Source: a virus. From it: 39,517 nucleotides of DNA. Below are positions 32,080-39,517 of the stretch, one piece after another. Every line of letters begins with the position of its first letter. The stretch's first letter is position 1. The stretch is from IMG/VR virus record IMGVR_UViG_3300048586_000636, positions 1 to 39,517 of that record, one strand, 5' to 3'. The translations under genes and the position numbers were made by a program. The notes below the pieces were generated by a model. The model saw only the letters and a program-made list of their open reading frames with translations. It ran no database searches and was not told where the DNA came from.

Positions 32080-32181
32080 TCAGTTGGCCAAAAACAGGCC
32101 GGTGCACAGACCAGCAATGAAGGCCCCATAAACGGCGGCCATCACGTTGACCAGCAACCAGAAGGCGGCTTCGTGGTTCAT
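32080..32181 (-). CDS. 33-aa single-span membrane peptide
   Basis: ATG overlaps the stop of the 57-aa gene (ATGA). The product MNHEAAFWLLVNVM and onwards is almost entirely hydrophobic, one membrane helix, ending FLAN. Tiny membrane peptides in Mu-like early regions are common, but no role is known. Coupled placement supports it. Confidence 0.55.
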   Translation of the reverse strand: MNHEAAFWLLVNVMAAVYGAFIAGLCTGLFLAN

Positions 32182-32351
32182 ACCGCCCCCAACTTGGCTT
32201 GTTCCCGGCCACTCCCCCCTGCATTCAGCTCAACCTTCATCGCCGCCATCAATGCATGGAGCGTCTTCATTGCATTGGCTGAGTCATGGGCGTTACCCCG
32301 CTCAACCAGCGCGAACAACTTCTTGGTCTGCACTAACATTCGACTTTTCAT
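32178..32351 (-). CDS. 57-aa early protein
   Basis: ATG at 32351 with GGGAG 6 bases upstream, product MKSRMLVQTKKLFALVE and onwards, basic and helical with a repeated Met/Ala/Leu pattern. It is followed by an overlapping membrane peptide. No family recognised. The ribosome binding site and overlap make it likely real. Confidence 0.6.
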   Translation of the reverse strand: MKSRMLVQTKKLFALVERGNAHDSANAMKTLHALMAAMKVELNAGGSGREQAKLGAV

Positions 32352-32430
32352 CTGCTTCTCCCTAGCTGCTCATCAGTACCCGGCCACCACGCCGAGCAGA
32401 CAGGACGGCAGGCCGCCCTGTTTCGCACCC

Positions 32431-32628
32431 TCATTGCTCAAACTTGAGCGGCATCACGCCCTGATACTCCTCTTCATTGAGAGGAGCGGGACCCAGCCCC
32501 AATGCCCAGAGCAGGGCGGCTTTGATGCCATCCTCATAGGTGTCGTCGGGGTAGCAGGTGCCCTCGGTTTCGGTGATCTGCTCACAGAGCAACAGTTGTT
32601 CTTCGGCTTTTTCCACGTTGATTTCCAT
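32431..32628 (-). CDS. 65-aa acidic early protein
   Basis: MEINVEKAEEQLLLCEQ and onwards, strongly acidic, ending PLKFEQ. The ATG follows AGAGAGG. It lies 14 bases after the DUF3164 stop in the early operon. No motif recognised; small acidic phage proteins are sometimes inhibitors of host factors, but nothing here demonstrates this. Confidence 0.65.
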   Translation of the reverse strand: MEINVEKAEEQLLLCEQITETEGTCYPDDTYEDGIKAALLWALGLGPAPLNEEEYQGVMPLKFEQ

Positions 32629-32642
32629 CGCGCATACCTCTC

Positions 32643-33263
32643 TTACAACTTGGCCAGATCCAGGCTCATCTGGACGTAACGGCCCTGGCCGTCCCGCTCG
32701 TAGAGCCGCAGATATTGACTGGTGCCGGTCACCTGAATGGCGTCGGCGATCGCTTGCATGGCCTGCTCCCAGTCGGCATCCTCGATATTGAGCTGACGCA
32801 GGGAGAGCACCTGGTTGACGTCGATATGACCCGCCTTGGAGACCCGAAACGCATGGTCAACCAGTGCCCGCAGCTTGGCGTCGGCACCATCGCTCCAGCG
32901 CGCGATGCACTGGTCAATCAGCGTCTTGGCCGCCTGGATCCGTTCATCAAATTTGCGGTGCTCCCCCACCGCCCGGATCAGCTTGTAACGACCGTCGAAA
33001 CTGAGCAGGGTCACGTTGCCCTTGGTGCCGCCCCACGCCACCCCGTACTGCTCGGCGGAGAGATCCACAAAATCGGCGATCTGTTGCATGGCGCCAATCT
33101 TGAAAGCGGCCAGCTGTGCGCGCTGCTCGCGAGCAGCGGCGATAATGGCCAGCACCACTTCATCGCGCAGCTTGTCTGCCGGGGCGATCAGGTTTTCCGG
33201 TACCCAGTGCCCCTGGGCGTTCTGACGCATCGGGGTGGTACTGCTGGTTTGTGCTTCTTGCAT
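32643..33263 (-). CDS. DUF3164 family protein
   Basis: A 206-aa protein (ATG 33263 after AAGGAG). The family's markers are present: NAQGHWVPENLIAPADKLRDE near the start, DGRYKLIRAVGEHRKFDER in the middle and IDVNQVLSLRQLNIEDADW near 150. It is a conserved early protein of transposable phages of unknown biochemical role, often next to the transposition genes. Confidence 0.9.
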   Translation of the reverse strand: MQEAQTSSTTPMRQNAQGHWVPENLIAPADKLRDEVVLAIIAAAREQRAQLAAFKIGAMQQIADFVDLSAEQYGVAWGGTKGNVTLLSFDGRYKLIRAVGEHRKFDERIQAAKTLIDQCIARWSDGADAKLRALVDHAFRVSKAGHIDVNQVLSLRQLNIEDADWEQAMQAIADAIQVTGTSQYLRLYERDGQGRYVQMSLDLAKL

Positions 33264-33273
33264 GGACTTCTCC

Positions 33274-33453
33274 TTAATGGATCTTGTTGCTGCCGGGCAT
33301 CGGAGGGCACATCACGGCGCTGTATTGCTCTGCTGTCGCGCTCGCCAGCTCCTCCTGATGGGTCGCGCTGCAGAATTCGAGAAACTTGGGTAACTGGCGC
33401 AGCACCACCCGCGCCAGCGCCTCGTCTTCTATCTCAAGCTGGATCTTGCTCAT
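33274..33453 (-). CDS. 59-aa early protein
   Basis: ATG at 33453 with GGGGGATGAA upstream; product MSKIQLEIEDEALARVVLRQ and onwards. The longer frame to 33555 runs back into the preceding gene. A helical region is followed by a Cys-containing C-terminus. No function recognised. Confidence 0.65.
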   Translation of the reverse strand: MSKIQLEIEDEALARVVLRQLPKFLEFCSATHQEELASATAEQYSAVMCPPMPGSNKIH

Positions 33454-33472
33454 TTCATCCCCCTGGCCGGTT

Positions 33473-33721
33473 TCAGGATTCTTGGCGCCAGTGGAGCAGG
33501 CAGCCGCCAAAGCGCACCAGGGCGACTTCACGCACCACGCCCGCCAGACATTCACGGCTCAACACGGCGCGCGCCTGCATCTCTTTGGGCAGTGGCCCGG
33601 TAACCGCCAGCAGCGGGGTATGGCAAACCCGACTGGTGCGAACGTCATATCCCCTGGCCGTCAGCCAGTGGCTGAGTTGCTCGGCGGTCTTTTGCAAATT
33701 GTTGTGAAGATGCTTTTTCAT
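33473..33721 (-). CDS. 82-aa early protein
   Basis: ATG at 33721 follows AAGGAG by 7 bases. The product (MKKHLHNNLQKTAEQLSHWL) is basic with a helical start and a beta-type central segment SRVCHTPLLAVTGPL. No recognised family. It is in line with the early operon between the HTH protein and the 59-aa gene. Confidence 0.65.
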   Translation of the reverse strand: MKKHLHNNLQKTAEQLSHWLTARGYDVRTSRVCHTPLLAVTGPLPKEMQARAVLSRECLAGVVREVALVRFGGCLLHWRQES

Positions 33722-33777
33722 CCCGTTCTCCTTGTGATCTCGTCACCGGGCCCACCGCGAAAGAGCCCCACCAACCC

Positions 33778-34329
33778 TTATTTGCCTTCTTGCTTGTCGA
33801 GCAGACGGTTGTATTTGATGGCCATGATTTTCAGCTCTTCGGCCAGCAATTCACTTAGAATGCGCAGGCTGCTGCTGGCATTGTCGCCATCGCTTTTGGC
33901 CTGTCGGCGCAATCTGGAGAGGGTGGCCTCGGCGTCATAACGAGCCGTTTTCTGCGACCCTTTGCCCTGCTCTACTGATAACCGCATCGGGCGGCGAAGC
34001 TGCTGCGCCTCGGTCAGCTGGCTATGAGGGCAACCGCTGCGGCATGCCTTCCAGAGCTTGATATCCATCGGACTGCTGCCCACTTCGCTGGGGCCTCGGC
34101 GTTGGTGAGCGAGACACTGATGCGCCGGGATATCCCCCAGGATGGGGCACCTCACTTTGTTGCCCATCAGGGCCCCTTCCACCAGGGTCTGTACCCTTGC
34201 CATATCGCCGGGATACTTTTCGTTGCAGACCTGGCTGATGGTGGTGCGAGAGAGCCCGAGCTTCTCGGCCACCTGGGCCAGCGAGCTGGCCGCCACTTCG
34301 GCCTGCAACACCTCAAGCCACGTGTCCAT
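33778..34329 (-). CDS. helix-turn-helix regulator with a cysteine cluster
   Basis: A 183-aa protein whose ATG follows GGAGG by 6 bases. Residues about 15-40 (SLAQVAEKLGLSRTTISQV) are an XRE-like helix-turn-helix. A Cys/His group follows (CPILGDIPAHQCLAHQ, then CRSGCPH), which could bind metal. The C-terminal half is helical. It overlaps the upstream gene by 17 bases. It may regulate early transcription or sense redox/metal; that is inference. Confidence 0.75.
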   Translation of the reverse strand: MDTWLEVLQAEVAASSLAQVAEKLGLSRTTISQVCNEKYPGDMARVQTLVEGALMGNKVRCPILGDIPAHQCLAHQRRGPSEVGSSPMDIKLWKACRSGCPHSQLTEAQQLRRPMRLSVEQGKGSQKTARYDAEATLSRLRRQAKSDGDNASSSLRILSELLAEELKIMAIKYNRLLDKQEGK

Positions 34330-34930
34330 GTGGTGCCTCCTTCACATCAAACTGATAAAAATGCTGCTCGTTCTGATCCCAACATCCCCCCTGTTTTGCT
34401 CGCACCATAGGGGCAAAACGTCCGGTATCACGGATCAACTGGTAGCGGTTCTGATCCCCTTTCACCTTGAAGCGCTCTATCTTGTCCACCAGCCGGACAT
34501 ATCCAGCCCTAATCAAAAAGGTGGTGTAAGTGCTGGCGCCACTGTCATCGACTCCAGAGGTAATCGCGAGGTCACTCAGAGTGAAAAAACGGCTGATCTT
34601 CATGGTGTTCCACATCTTTTGCTGCACCGTCTTTCGATGAATACGGCGCTTTTTCCGATGCTTTGTCTGGCGATTCCCTGAGCCAAACTGCGGCACGTTA
34701 GATGGGTCAATCACCTGATAGCGGCTCCCGCGAAACGATATCCGCCGACCAAACGGCTTTTGATACACGCAGCGCAAATGGCTACTTGCCAGCCAACGGC
34801 GCACAATCAGATAGACATTTCCCAACTTGAGCTGGCTCCCCTCTACCAGCTCAAACAAGTCGAAAGAGTCCTGCTGACACATCCAGTGCCATGCTTCTTC
34901 TGCATTGCTATTTCTGATTTTTCCAACCAC
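34313..34930 (-). CDS. early protein with possible winged-helix domain
   Basis: A 205-aa protein; GTG at 34930 follows GGGAGGG by about 6 bases. Residues 105-145 (MKISRFFTLSDLAITSGVDD, ASTYTTFLIRAGYVRLV) look like a winged-helix DNA-binding domain. The centre is very basic (KHRKKRRIHRKTVQQK). It follows the MuB-like gene, so it could support transposition or its regulation. No specific family is named. Confidence 0.7.
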   Translation of the reverse strand: MVGKIRNSNAEEAWHWMCQQDSFDLFELVEGSQLKLGNVYLIVRRWLASSHLRCVYQKPFGRRISFRGSRYQVIDPSNVPQFGSGNRQTKHRKKRRIHRKTVQQKMWNTMKISRFFTLSDLAITSGVDDSGASTYTTFLIRAGYVRLVDKIERFKVKGDQNRYQLIRDTGRFAPMVRAKQGGCWDQNEQHFYQFDVKEAPHGHVA

Positions 34931-34975
34931 TGGAATCCCTCCCGTGCTTTGTTTTTATTGGCTGTAGCCTGACGG

Positions 34976-35698
34976 CTAGCGACTGCGGCGCACGTCATGG
35001 AGCAGTTCGCTGGCGTCCACATCCTCCAACCGGATAATCCGGGCATCAGAGGCCATGGCCATCTTCTCGATTTTGTCGAGGGCCGAGACGATGGTGCGCA
35101 CCACGCCATTGGATCGCTTGCGGATGAGATCCAGCAGGGCATCGTCGATCTCCACGTCCACCTCCAGCATTTCGCTGGCTATCAGGGACACGTCTTCCAG
35201 ATCGGTGGGTTTGAATTCAATCCACTGAGAAATGCGGTTAAACAGCTGCTTGCGCTGGCTGATACGGCGGGCAATCTCTTCCATACCCACCAGGATCAGG
35301 GGTTGTTCGGTGGCATCGTAGATATCGCGCAGGGTCTCCATGATGCGGGCATTGCCGACCACGTAATCGGCCTCATCCACGAAGATGGCCAGCTCTTCGG
35401 CGCGCACGGATTCAATGATGCTATCGACCTGGGCCCGCAAGTTGTGGCGCTGGGGAATGCCGATCTCTTTGGCGATCTGCTCCAGCAAACTGGTCACAGT
35501 GTCGGCCTTGTAGCAGCGGACATAGATGCCGTTCACTTCGTCCTGGTTGAACAGCCACTCCACGGCGGTGGTCTTGCCAAAGCCGGAGGGGCCGTGGATT
35601 AGCCCGATACCCGGCACTATGCTGGAGCGGTTGAGCAAGTTGTCGAGCAGCTGCTCGGTCTTGATCATGTTTTTGACTTCAACGATCTTGTGTTTCAT
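34976..35698 (-). CDS. MuB-like AAA+ ATPase, target-DNA activator
   Basis: A 240-aa protein. Walker A is GPSGFGKTT (36-44) and Walker B LAIFVDEAD (103-111), followed by a sensor-like region (LILVGMEEIARRISQ) and a small C-terminal helical domain. MuB binds DNA as an ATP-dependent filament and brings target DNA to the transpososome. This version lacks the N-terminal helix-turn-helix of Mu's about 312-aa B, as in other transposable siphophages. It starts 42 bases after the transposase stop. Confidence 0.93.
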   Translation of the reverse strand: MKHKIVEVKNMIKTEQLLDNLLNRSSIVPGIGLIHGPSGFGKTTAVEWLFNQDEVNGIYVRCYKADTVTSLLEQIAKEIGIPQRHNLRAQVDSIIESVRAEELAIFVDEADYVVGNARIMETLRDIYDATEQPLILVGMEEIARRISQRKQLFNRISQWIEFKPTDLEDVSLIASEMLEVDVEIDDALLDLIRKRSNGVVRTIVSALDKIEKMAMASDARIIRLEDVDASELLHDVRRSR

Positions 35699-35740
35699 CG
35701 TGGTTTTGTCCTTTATTTTTGGGTCTTTTCGGGCTAATCA

Positions 35741-37941
35741 CTAACCTTTTGCCTGGGTGTGGCGGGTAGCCCGAACTTCATCCAGATGGCGGTTAATCCG
35801 TTTCGCCATCAGCTTGTGGCTGTAGAGGTACCGGGTCAGCCACTCCCTCTCCCGCTCTGTCAACGGGGCATCCAACTCCTTCTCTGCCAAATGGATGGCC
35901 TGTTCGTACTCGGTCTTGAGCGCTCTCGATTCCTGCCCTGCCGTTGCTTGCTGGCGGGCGGCTTTCTCTTCTCGCCTGGCCTCAATGGCGGCAAGTTCTG
36001 CAGCGCTGAACTGAGCCGGCTCACCGGGGACGGCAACGCCCGATAGTGCAGTCAGGGCCGGGTTATCGAGGGTGAGATCACTGCGTTGGAACTGGGCAAT
36101 ATCCCGCGCCTGGGAGACGAAGTGGCGCACCACATCCTGATGGAGCTGGTCGATGCCAAAGGTCTTGGCCACATTGCGCATCTCGCGGCGAAAACCGGCC
36201 AGTGCCTTGGCATCGGCACGCTTGGCGGCACGGAAGGCATCCGGGCTGACACCATTGCCCAGCAGTTCGATGTTCACGGCCTCGATCCGCTCGTTCCAGT
36301 CGCCCGTGCGATACAAGATGGCGCGGCCCACATCGCTGGGGTCGAGGAACACGCTGACCCGCTGGCTCTTCCAGTTATGCTCCAGCAGTTCTGGGGCCGT
36401 GTATTTGAGCCCACCGGCTTTGATGAAGCCTTTGGAGACGGTGGCCTCGCCGATGTGGTTAAGCAGCAGATCCAGCGCCGACTCATCGCCAATGGCCCGC
36501 CGCTGATAGCGGGCATGACCATATTTCTCGTTGGGGGTCATCCCCAGGGAGCCATGCTTGCGGTTGTGGTAGCGGGCATCGAGCCAGTTATCGAGCAAGC
36601 TCTGCAGCTCACAGGCCGTCATGGCCAGCTCGAAGATCTCCTTTTCGGCATCCGGTTTGCGTTTTTCTTCCAGACGCTGGGCAAAGCTCTTGCGTGCCTC
36701 GATCACCTGCCGATCGGCCACACAGTGGCCGATATAGGAGGGCAGCAGCTCGATAAGGCCGTGGCTCAGGGTCCGAAAGAAGCGCTCTATGTGCGGTTTT
36801 TCCCACCCCGAATAGGCGTTGGAGCGGCTAACGTTCATGCCGAGCAGGGTGCAGATGGACATGACCCGCTGACTCACGTAGTCAGAGCCGTTATCGGTGC
36901 GCATCACGCCGTTATCGTTGAGGGTGCCCCACGCCAGCAGCGTCTTGCGCAGCAGCAGGCAGATCCCCTCGCTCGATGAGGTTTTAGCCACCAGCAGGCG
37001 CACCCGACGGGTAAACACGTCGATCACCGCGATGATGCTGTGACGACCATCCACCAACATGGCATCGACCGGCGTACTGTCGAACTCCCAGACGTCGTTG
37101 GGCTGAGCCATCCAGGGGTACATCTCCTCGATCGCGCTGCGGTATTTGTTGTTGTAGGCATCCGGGTTGGTGGCATAGGTAAAGGCCACCTTGTTGTCTG
37201 CCAACCATTTCACCATCCAGCGACGCAAGGAGGATTGGCTGGGGATGTGCCATCCCAGCTGATTCATCACGTTGTATTGGCTGGCAAGTTCGTGCAGGGC
37301 TCCCCACTTGTTGGCCAGATGGGGTTTGGCGGTGACCAGTGCGGTGAGAAACTGGGCCAGATCCGGGCTCTGCTCGACGGTCGATGGCCGCTCCCGCTGG
37401 TAGTTGCCCGCCAGGGCTGCGGGGCCTTCGTCTGCCAACGGCGCAGGGTGATCAGGCTGAATGGTTTTTGCCGGTCATAGACGCTCGCAGGGAGTGACAG
37501 GCTGCGGGCACGGTAAGCCTCAATAAACGCACGCCGACCCACCTCCCCTTGTTGGCAAGCTTGATAGGGTGCCAGGAAAATATCGGCGGCCTGCAGGATC
37601 AGCAGTCTGGCATCGACCTTCTGGCGAGCGCCCTCCCCCAATGTCAGCAATTTGCGGCCTGCCTCCGGTTTGACCGGCACCTCACGCGCCAACAGCTTGG
37701 CCATGGCCTTGCCACCTGCCGCATGATCGGTCACGGCTTGACCTTGTGCGGCCACGGCTTGCTCTGCCAGATAACGGCGGGCTTCGATCGGCAGTGAGCT
37801 GATGTGGTACTCGGCCCCTTTGCCTTTTTCGCGTTTGCGGCTTTGCCACTCTTCACGCTCGGCCTTTTTGCGCACACCATCGGGGTAAGCGGGCATGCCG
37901 GCCAACCCGGCCAACGCTTGGGCGGTGTACCAAGTGCTCAT
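35741..37941 (-). pseudogene. MuA-like DDE transposase, broken by a -1 frameshift
   Basis: The first frame starts at 37941 (MSTWYTAQALAGLAGMPAYP) and carries the Mu-type DNA-binding N-terminus. After LITLRRW (codon 37435-37437) it goes out of frame. The continuation ADEGPAALAGNY is in the -1 frame and runs to 35741. That second frame, counted from TTG at 37438, has the DDE triad Asp120 (WEFDSTP), Asp182 (RTDNGSD) and Glu218 (HIERF), with exactly 35 residues between the last two, and a C-terminal basic region (KRINRHLDEVR). One base restored at 37435/37436 would join both into about 733 aa. No slippery motif is visible. As read, transposition should fail unless the second part is translated from TTG and works alone. 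Confidence 0.9.
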
Positions 37942-38168
37942 TGGTCACCTCCCAGCAGATCGATCCCAAGCGACTCGGAGAGCAAGGCCATGATGGAGCG
38001 GCTTTCCCGACGCTTGGGGCTGACACCCTTGGCTGGGGCATAGTGTTTGATACAGCGCTGTACGGCTCTGGGATGCAACCCTTTGGCGCGGGCCCAAGCA
38101 GCTTGGGAATATCCACGTTTTATGAGCTCAGCCCTGATCCACTCTGGTGTTTTCCCTGACATACTCAC
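37938..38168 (-). CDS. ner: Ner-like transcription regulator
   Basis: A 76-aa protein (MSMSGKTPEWIRAELIKRGYS); the second Met is an alternative start. It has the Nlp/Ner helix-turn-helix signature: IRAELIKRGYSQAAWARAKGLHP and AVQRCIKHYAPAKG. Ner in Mu represses both the repressor and early promoters during lytic growth. Its stop overlaps the transposase start (ATGA). The divergent repressor lies just upstream. Confidence 0.93.
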   Translation of the reverse strand: MSMSGKTPEWIRAELIKRGYSQAAWARAKGLHPRAVQRCIKHYAPAKGVSPKRRESRSIMALLSESLGIDLLGGDQ

Positions 38169-38349
38169 CCCGTTTCGGTATCATCAAGTGTCGCGGTGCG
38201 CGTCTTCACCATTCATAAATGAATGATTTTATGTCGCAATGCGTCACATATGAATGATTGATCACCCCAAAAAGATTGACAAGTCTTTTTGTGCGGAATT
38301 TTTTGTCTGTTGAATCACCAGCATTAGCTACTAGCCGAGAATTCCTTGT
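38169..38349. promoter_or_regulatory. operator and divergent promoter region
   Basis: No gene. ATTCATAAATGAAT (38211-38224) is a palindrome, and ATGAATGATT is directly repeated at 38219-38228 and 38250-38259, 31 bp apart (about three helical turns), as expected for repressor operators. TTGACA (38276-38281) on the plus strand is a perfect -35 for the repressor gene, inside an AAAAAGA/TCTTTTT dyad (38269-38290); the -10 is weak. A minus-strand early promoter is expected here but not clear (TTGCGA at 38234-38239 with TATGAA at 38212-38217 is the best pair). Confidence 0.6.
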
Positions 38350-39096
38350 ATGTCAGAGCGTTATGAAGAAAAACCACAAGCAGTACAAAAAGACGGTGAG
38401 GTATCTTTTCTGACGGCTGGAATGGATACTCTGAGTGACCGTCTGGATGAGCTTCGCGGGAGTCTGAGTTACAAGGCATTCGCTAAACAGGCGGGGATGA
38501 GTGAATCGGGGATGCGTAAATACTTCCCTCCGTTCAATTCACTGCCCACCATCGACAAGGCGCTGCGCATCGCGCGGGTGTTCAATGTCAATCTGGAGTG
38601 GCTGGCCACCGGTCAGGGCCCGAAACATCCTGATGGAACGGGCGAGCAGATGGTGCAATGTGAGGAGTTTGATGAGGAGTACGCGCTGATCGATGGCTAC
38701 CATGTCACCGTCAGTACCGGCCATGGTGCGTTTAATGATGATCACGAGGTTAAACGCAAGCTGGCCTTTCGCCGCAAGTGGCTCACGTTTCGCAAGTTAA
38801 ACCCGGATAACCTGGTGGTGGTCTTCGCCAAAGGCGACAGCATGGAGCCCACCATCCACTCTGGTGACTCTATCCTGGTCGATATCAGCAAGAATCAGAT
38901 CGAAGATGGCTCAATTTTCGTGTTGCGCTTGGGGGAAGAGCTCTACGCCAAGCGTCTGCAGAAAAACTTCGATGGCGGGATCACTATCATCAGCGACAAC
39001 CGCGATGATTACCCCCTGCAGGTCGTTCCAGCCAACCAGCTGGAGAACCTGGCCGTGATCGGCAAGGTAGTCTGGGCAGGGCATGACTTTTTTTAA
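38350..39096 (+). CDS. S24-family (LexA-like) repressor
   Basis: A 248-aa protein. Residues about 26-90 are a helix-turn-helix domain (SYKAFAKQAGMSESGMRKYF). The C-terminal peptidase S24 domain has Ser164 in GDSMEPTI and Lys201 in YAKRL as catalytic dyad. In LexA-like repressors cleavage occurs between Ala and Gly in a linker; here the corresponding stretch reads STGHGAFND (122-130), with Thr-Gly instead of Ala-Gly, which may reduce or abolish self-cleavage. No strong ribosome binding site precedes 38350; a Met at residue 25 is an alternative start. It controls lysogeny and immunity. Confidence 0.92.
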   Translation: MSERYEEKPQAVQKDGEVSFLTAGMDTLSDRLDELRGSLSYKAFAKQAGMSESGMRKYFPPFNSLPTIDKALRIARVFNVNLEWLATGQGPKHPDGTGEQMVQCEEFDEEYALIDGYHVTVSTGHGAFNDDHEVKRKLAFRRKWLTFRKLNPDNLVVVFAKGDSMEPTIHSGDSILVDISKNQIEDGSIFVLRLGEELYAKRLQKNFDGGITIISDNRDDYPLQVVPANQLENLAVIGKVVWAGHDFF

Positions 39097-39159
39097 CTGG
39101 GGGTGCTACAGACTGTCGCTTAAACCCGGATTTAAACTACTAGCTGTAACTCAAATGGA

Positions 39160-39184
39160 AAAAACAGGCGGCCAGCCTGTTTTT
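39160..39184 (+). terminator. rho-independent terminator of the repressor
   Basis: AAAAACAGGC (39160-39169) and GCCTGTTTTT (39175-39184) form a 10-bp stem with loop GGCCA, 64 bases after the repressor stop. The T-run overlaps the innermost transposase site (39180-39190), so the terminator and the transposase-binding end share sequence. Confidence 0.88.
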
Positions 39185-39352
39185 CATTTTCAGCAGATCC
39201 CAATCGGCCGAGCGTACCAATTTTTCATTTTGCGCTTAAACGGCTTGGTTTAACCGCATCACGCTACAAGCCCCACCATTCCTGAGTTTGTCCCACCATC
39301 TCCCACTTGTTTTCACCAGCTCCCGGTTTTTCATTCTTGGTGGTGGGTTACA
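39180..39352. repeat. phage left end (attL side): terminal repeat and three transposase sites
   Basis: Three copies of the core tttttcatt lie at 39180-39190, 39221-39231 and 39327-39336. Measured from the phage end (39352) they start about 16, 121 and 162 bases in, close to the L1, L2 and L3 sites of Mu (about 6, 111 and 155). The outer copy is part of the terminal inverted repeat (39327-39352). Between L1 and L2 a GGTGGGGCTTG stretch (minus strand) also recalls the Mu left end. The sites are inferred from motif and spacing. Confidence 0.82.
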
Positions 39353-39399
39353 CAACTGGCCGCCAAAAGCGCCAGCACGTCCCGGTAGCACGGGACAGA

Positions 39400-39517
39400 T
39401 CAGCTGTCGGCGATAACAGGCTCGCGTACCTTGCGCCGAGCAGGCAGTTGCCCAACAGCAATACCCAGCAGAACGGCGCCACAGGCAAGCCACTGCAGCG
39501 ACGTCAGGGTTTCACCG
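39400..39517 (-). CDS. host EamA/DMT-type permease, C-terminal end only
   Basis: The minus-strand frame ending with TGA at 39400 gives 38 residues, starting GETLTSLQWLACGAVLLGIA and ending in a basic tail KVREPVIADS. A Gly-Glu-Thr followed by a final membrane helix is how DMT/EamA transporters end. The gene continues beyond the window. A GTCCCG/CGGGAC hairpin (39379-39396) just after its stop may end its transcript. The prophage begins 47 bases downstream of this stop, so the gene itself is intact here. Confidence 0.8.
   Translation of the reverse strand, partial: GETLTSLQWLACGAVLLGIAVGQLPARRKVREPVIADS

Larger units (their letters stand above)
128..39352 (-). mobile_element. Mu-like transposable prophage, complete end to end
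   Basis: The element is bounded by a 26-bp imperfect inverted repeat starting TGTA. It contains, in Mu order, repressor, Ner, MuA-like transposase, MuB-like ATPase, GemA, Mor, endolysin, Mu gp25-gp37-like head genes, then a tail module. The tail has a tube and tape measure but no sheath or contractile baseplate genes, which fits the transposable siphophages (B3/D3112 type). The early-to-late axis runs on the minus strand; only the repressor is on the plus strand as a phage gene. Four cassettes of lower GC content interrupt it. Single-base frameshifts in the transposase and major capsid genes suggest a defective element, if they are real. Confidence 0.95.

Noticed and set aside
37420-37450. 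Programmed -1 frameshift in the transposase
   Set aside because: No slippery heptamer or following strong structure is visible at CGTTGGCAG; MuA-like enzymes are normally made from one frame.
110-39360. AACTG as a target-site duplication (near 115-119 and 39354-39358)
   Set aside because: It would place the ends outside the matching TGTA terminal repeats and asymmetrically, which does not fit Mu-type ends.
39236-39493. Minus-strand open frame of 85 codons crossing the phage end
   Set aside because: It spans the host-prophage junction and overlaps the host permease in another frame; it is a chance frame.
1-39517. CRISPR array, tRNA or rRNA genes
   Set aside because: No regularly spaced repeats and no cloverleaf or rRNA-like segment were recognised anywhere in the window.

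Overview
The window is almost entirely one Mu-like (transposable) prophage of about 39.2 kb, oriented right to left: its repressor/transposase end is at the right and its tail-tip end at the left. The two ends carry a 26-bp imperfect terminal inverted repeat (128-153 and 39327-39352; 21 of 26 positions match, all five mismatches are A/G transitions) that begins TGTA. Behind it lie further copies of the core motif, spaced much like the MuA binding sites of phage Mu. Outside the right end is the last 38 codons of a host EamA/DMT-type permease. High GC in the phage backbone and the gene repertoire suggest a gammaproteobacterium such as Aeromonas. That is an inference, because no rRNA or other diagnostic host gene is present.

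Reading in the phage's own direction: S24-family repressor (38350-39096, +) and an operator region; Ner-like regulator; MuA-like DDE transposase (split by a -1 frameshift); MuB-like AAA+ ATPase; a run of small early genes including DUF3164, GemA and a Mor-family activator (30582-31019). Then a lysis block (GH108 endolysin, small membrane protein, DksA/TraR zinc finger, DUF2730); terminase small and large subunits, portal, F-like head protein with a zinc-protease tail, G, protease/scaffold, major capsid (also split by a single-base frameshift), DUF1320 and DUF1834. Last come a tail tube, tape measure and a siphovirus-like tail tip. No sheath, contractile baseplate, tail fibre, invertase or mom genes are seen, so the layout resembles the transposable siphophages (B3/D3112 type) more than Mu itself.

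Four AT-richer accessory cassettes interrupt this backbone. (1) Between Mor and the endolysin: a minus-strand, three-gene operon with its own promoter and terminator encoding a PARP-like ADP-ribosyltransferase, a small middle protein and a SecB-like chaperone. It matches the layout of the CmdTAC toxin-antitoxin-chaperone anti-phage system. (2) Between G and the protease: a plus-strand gene with a C-terminal HEPN RNase motif. (3) and (4) Between tail tube and tape measure: a plus-strand eukaryote-like Ser/Thr kinase, and a plus-strand pair made of a small membrane protein overlapping a compact YMDD reverse transcriptase with a possible structured RNA upstream. The reverse-transcriptase cassette is bracketed by a diverged second copy of the tape-measure gene start, and the place where tail-assembly chaperone genes are expected is occupied by these cassettes.

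The prophage therefore looks like a carrier of several candidate defence systems. Frameshifts in transposase and major capsid suggest it may no longer be able to transpose or make particles, unless these are sequencing errors. The dissimilar 5-bp flanks also point to rearrangement after insertion.
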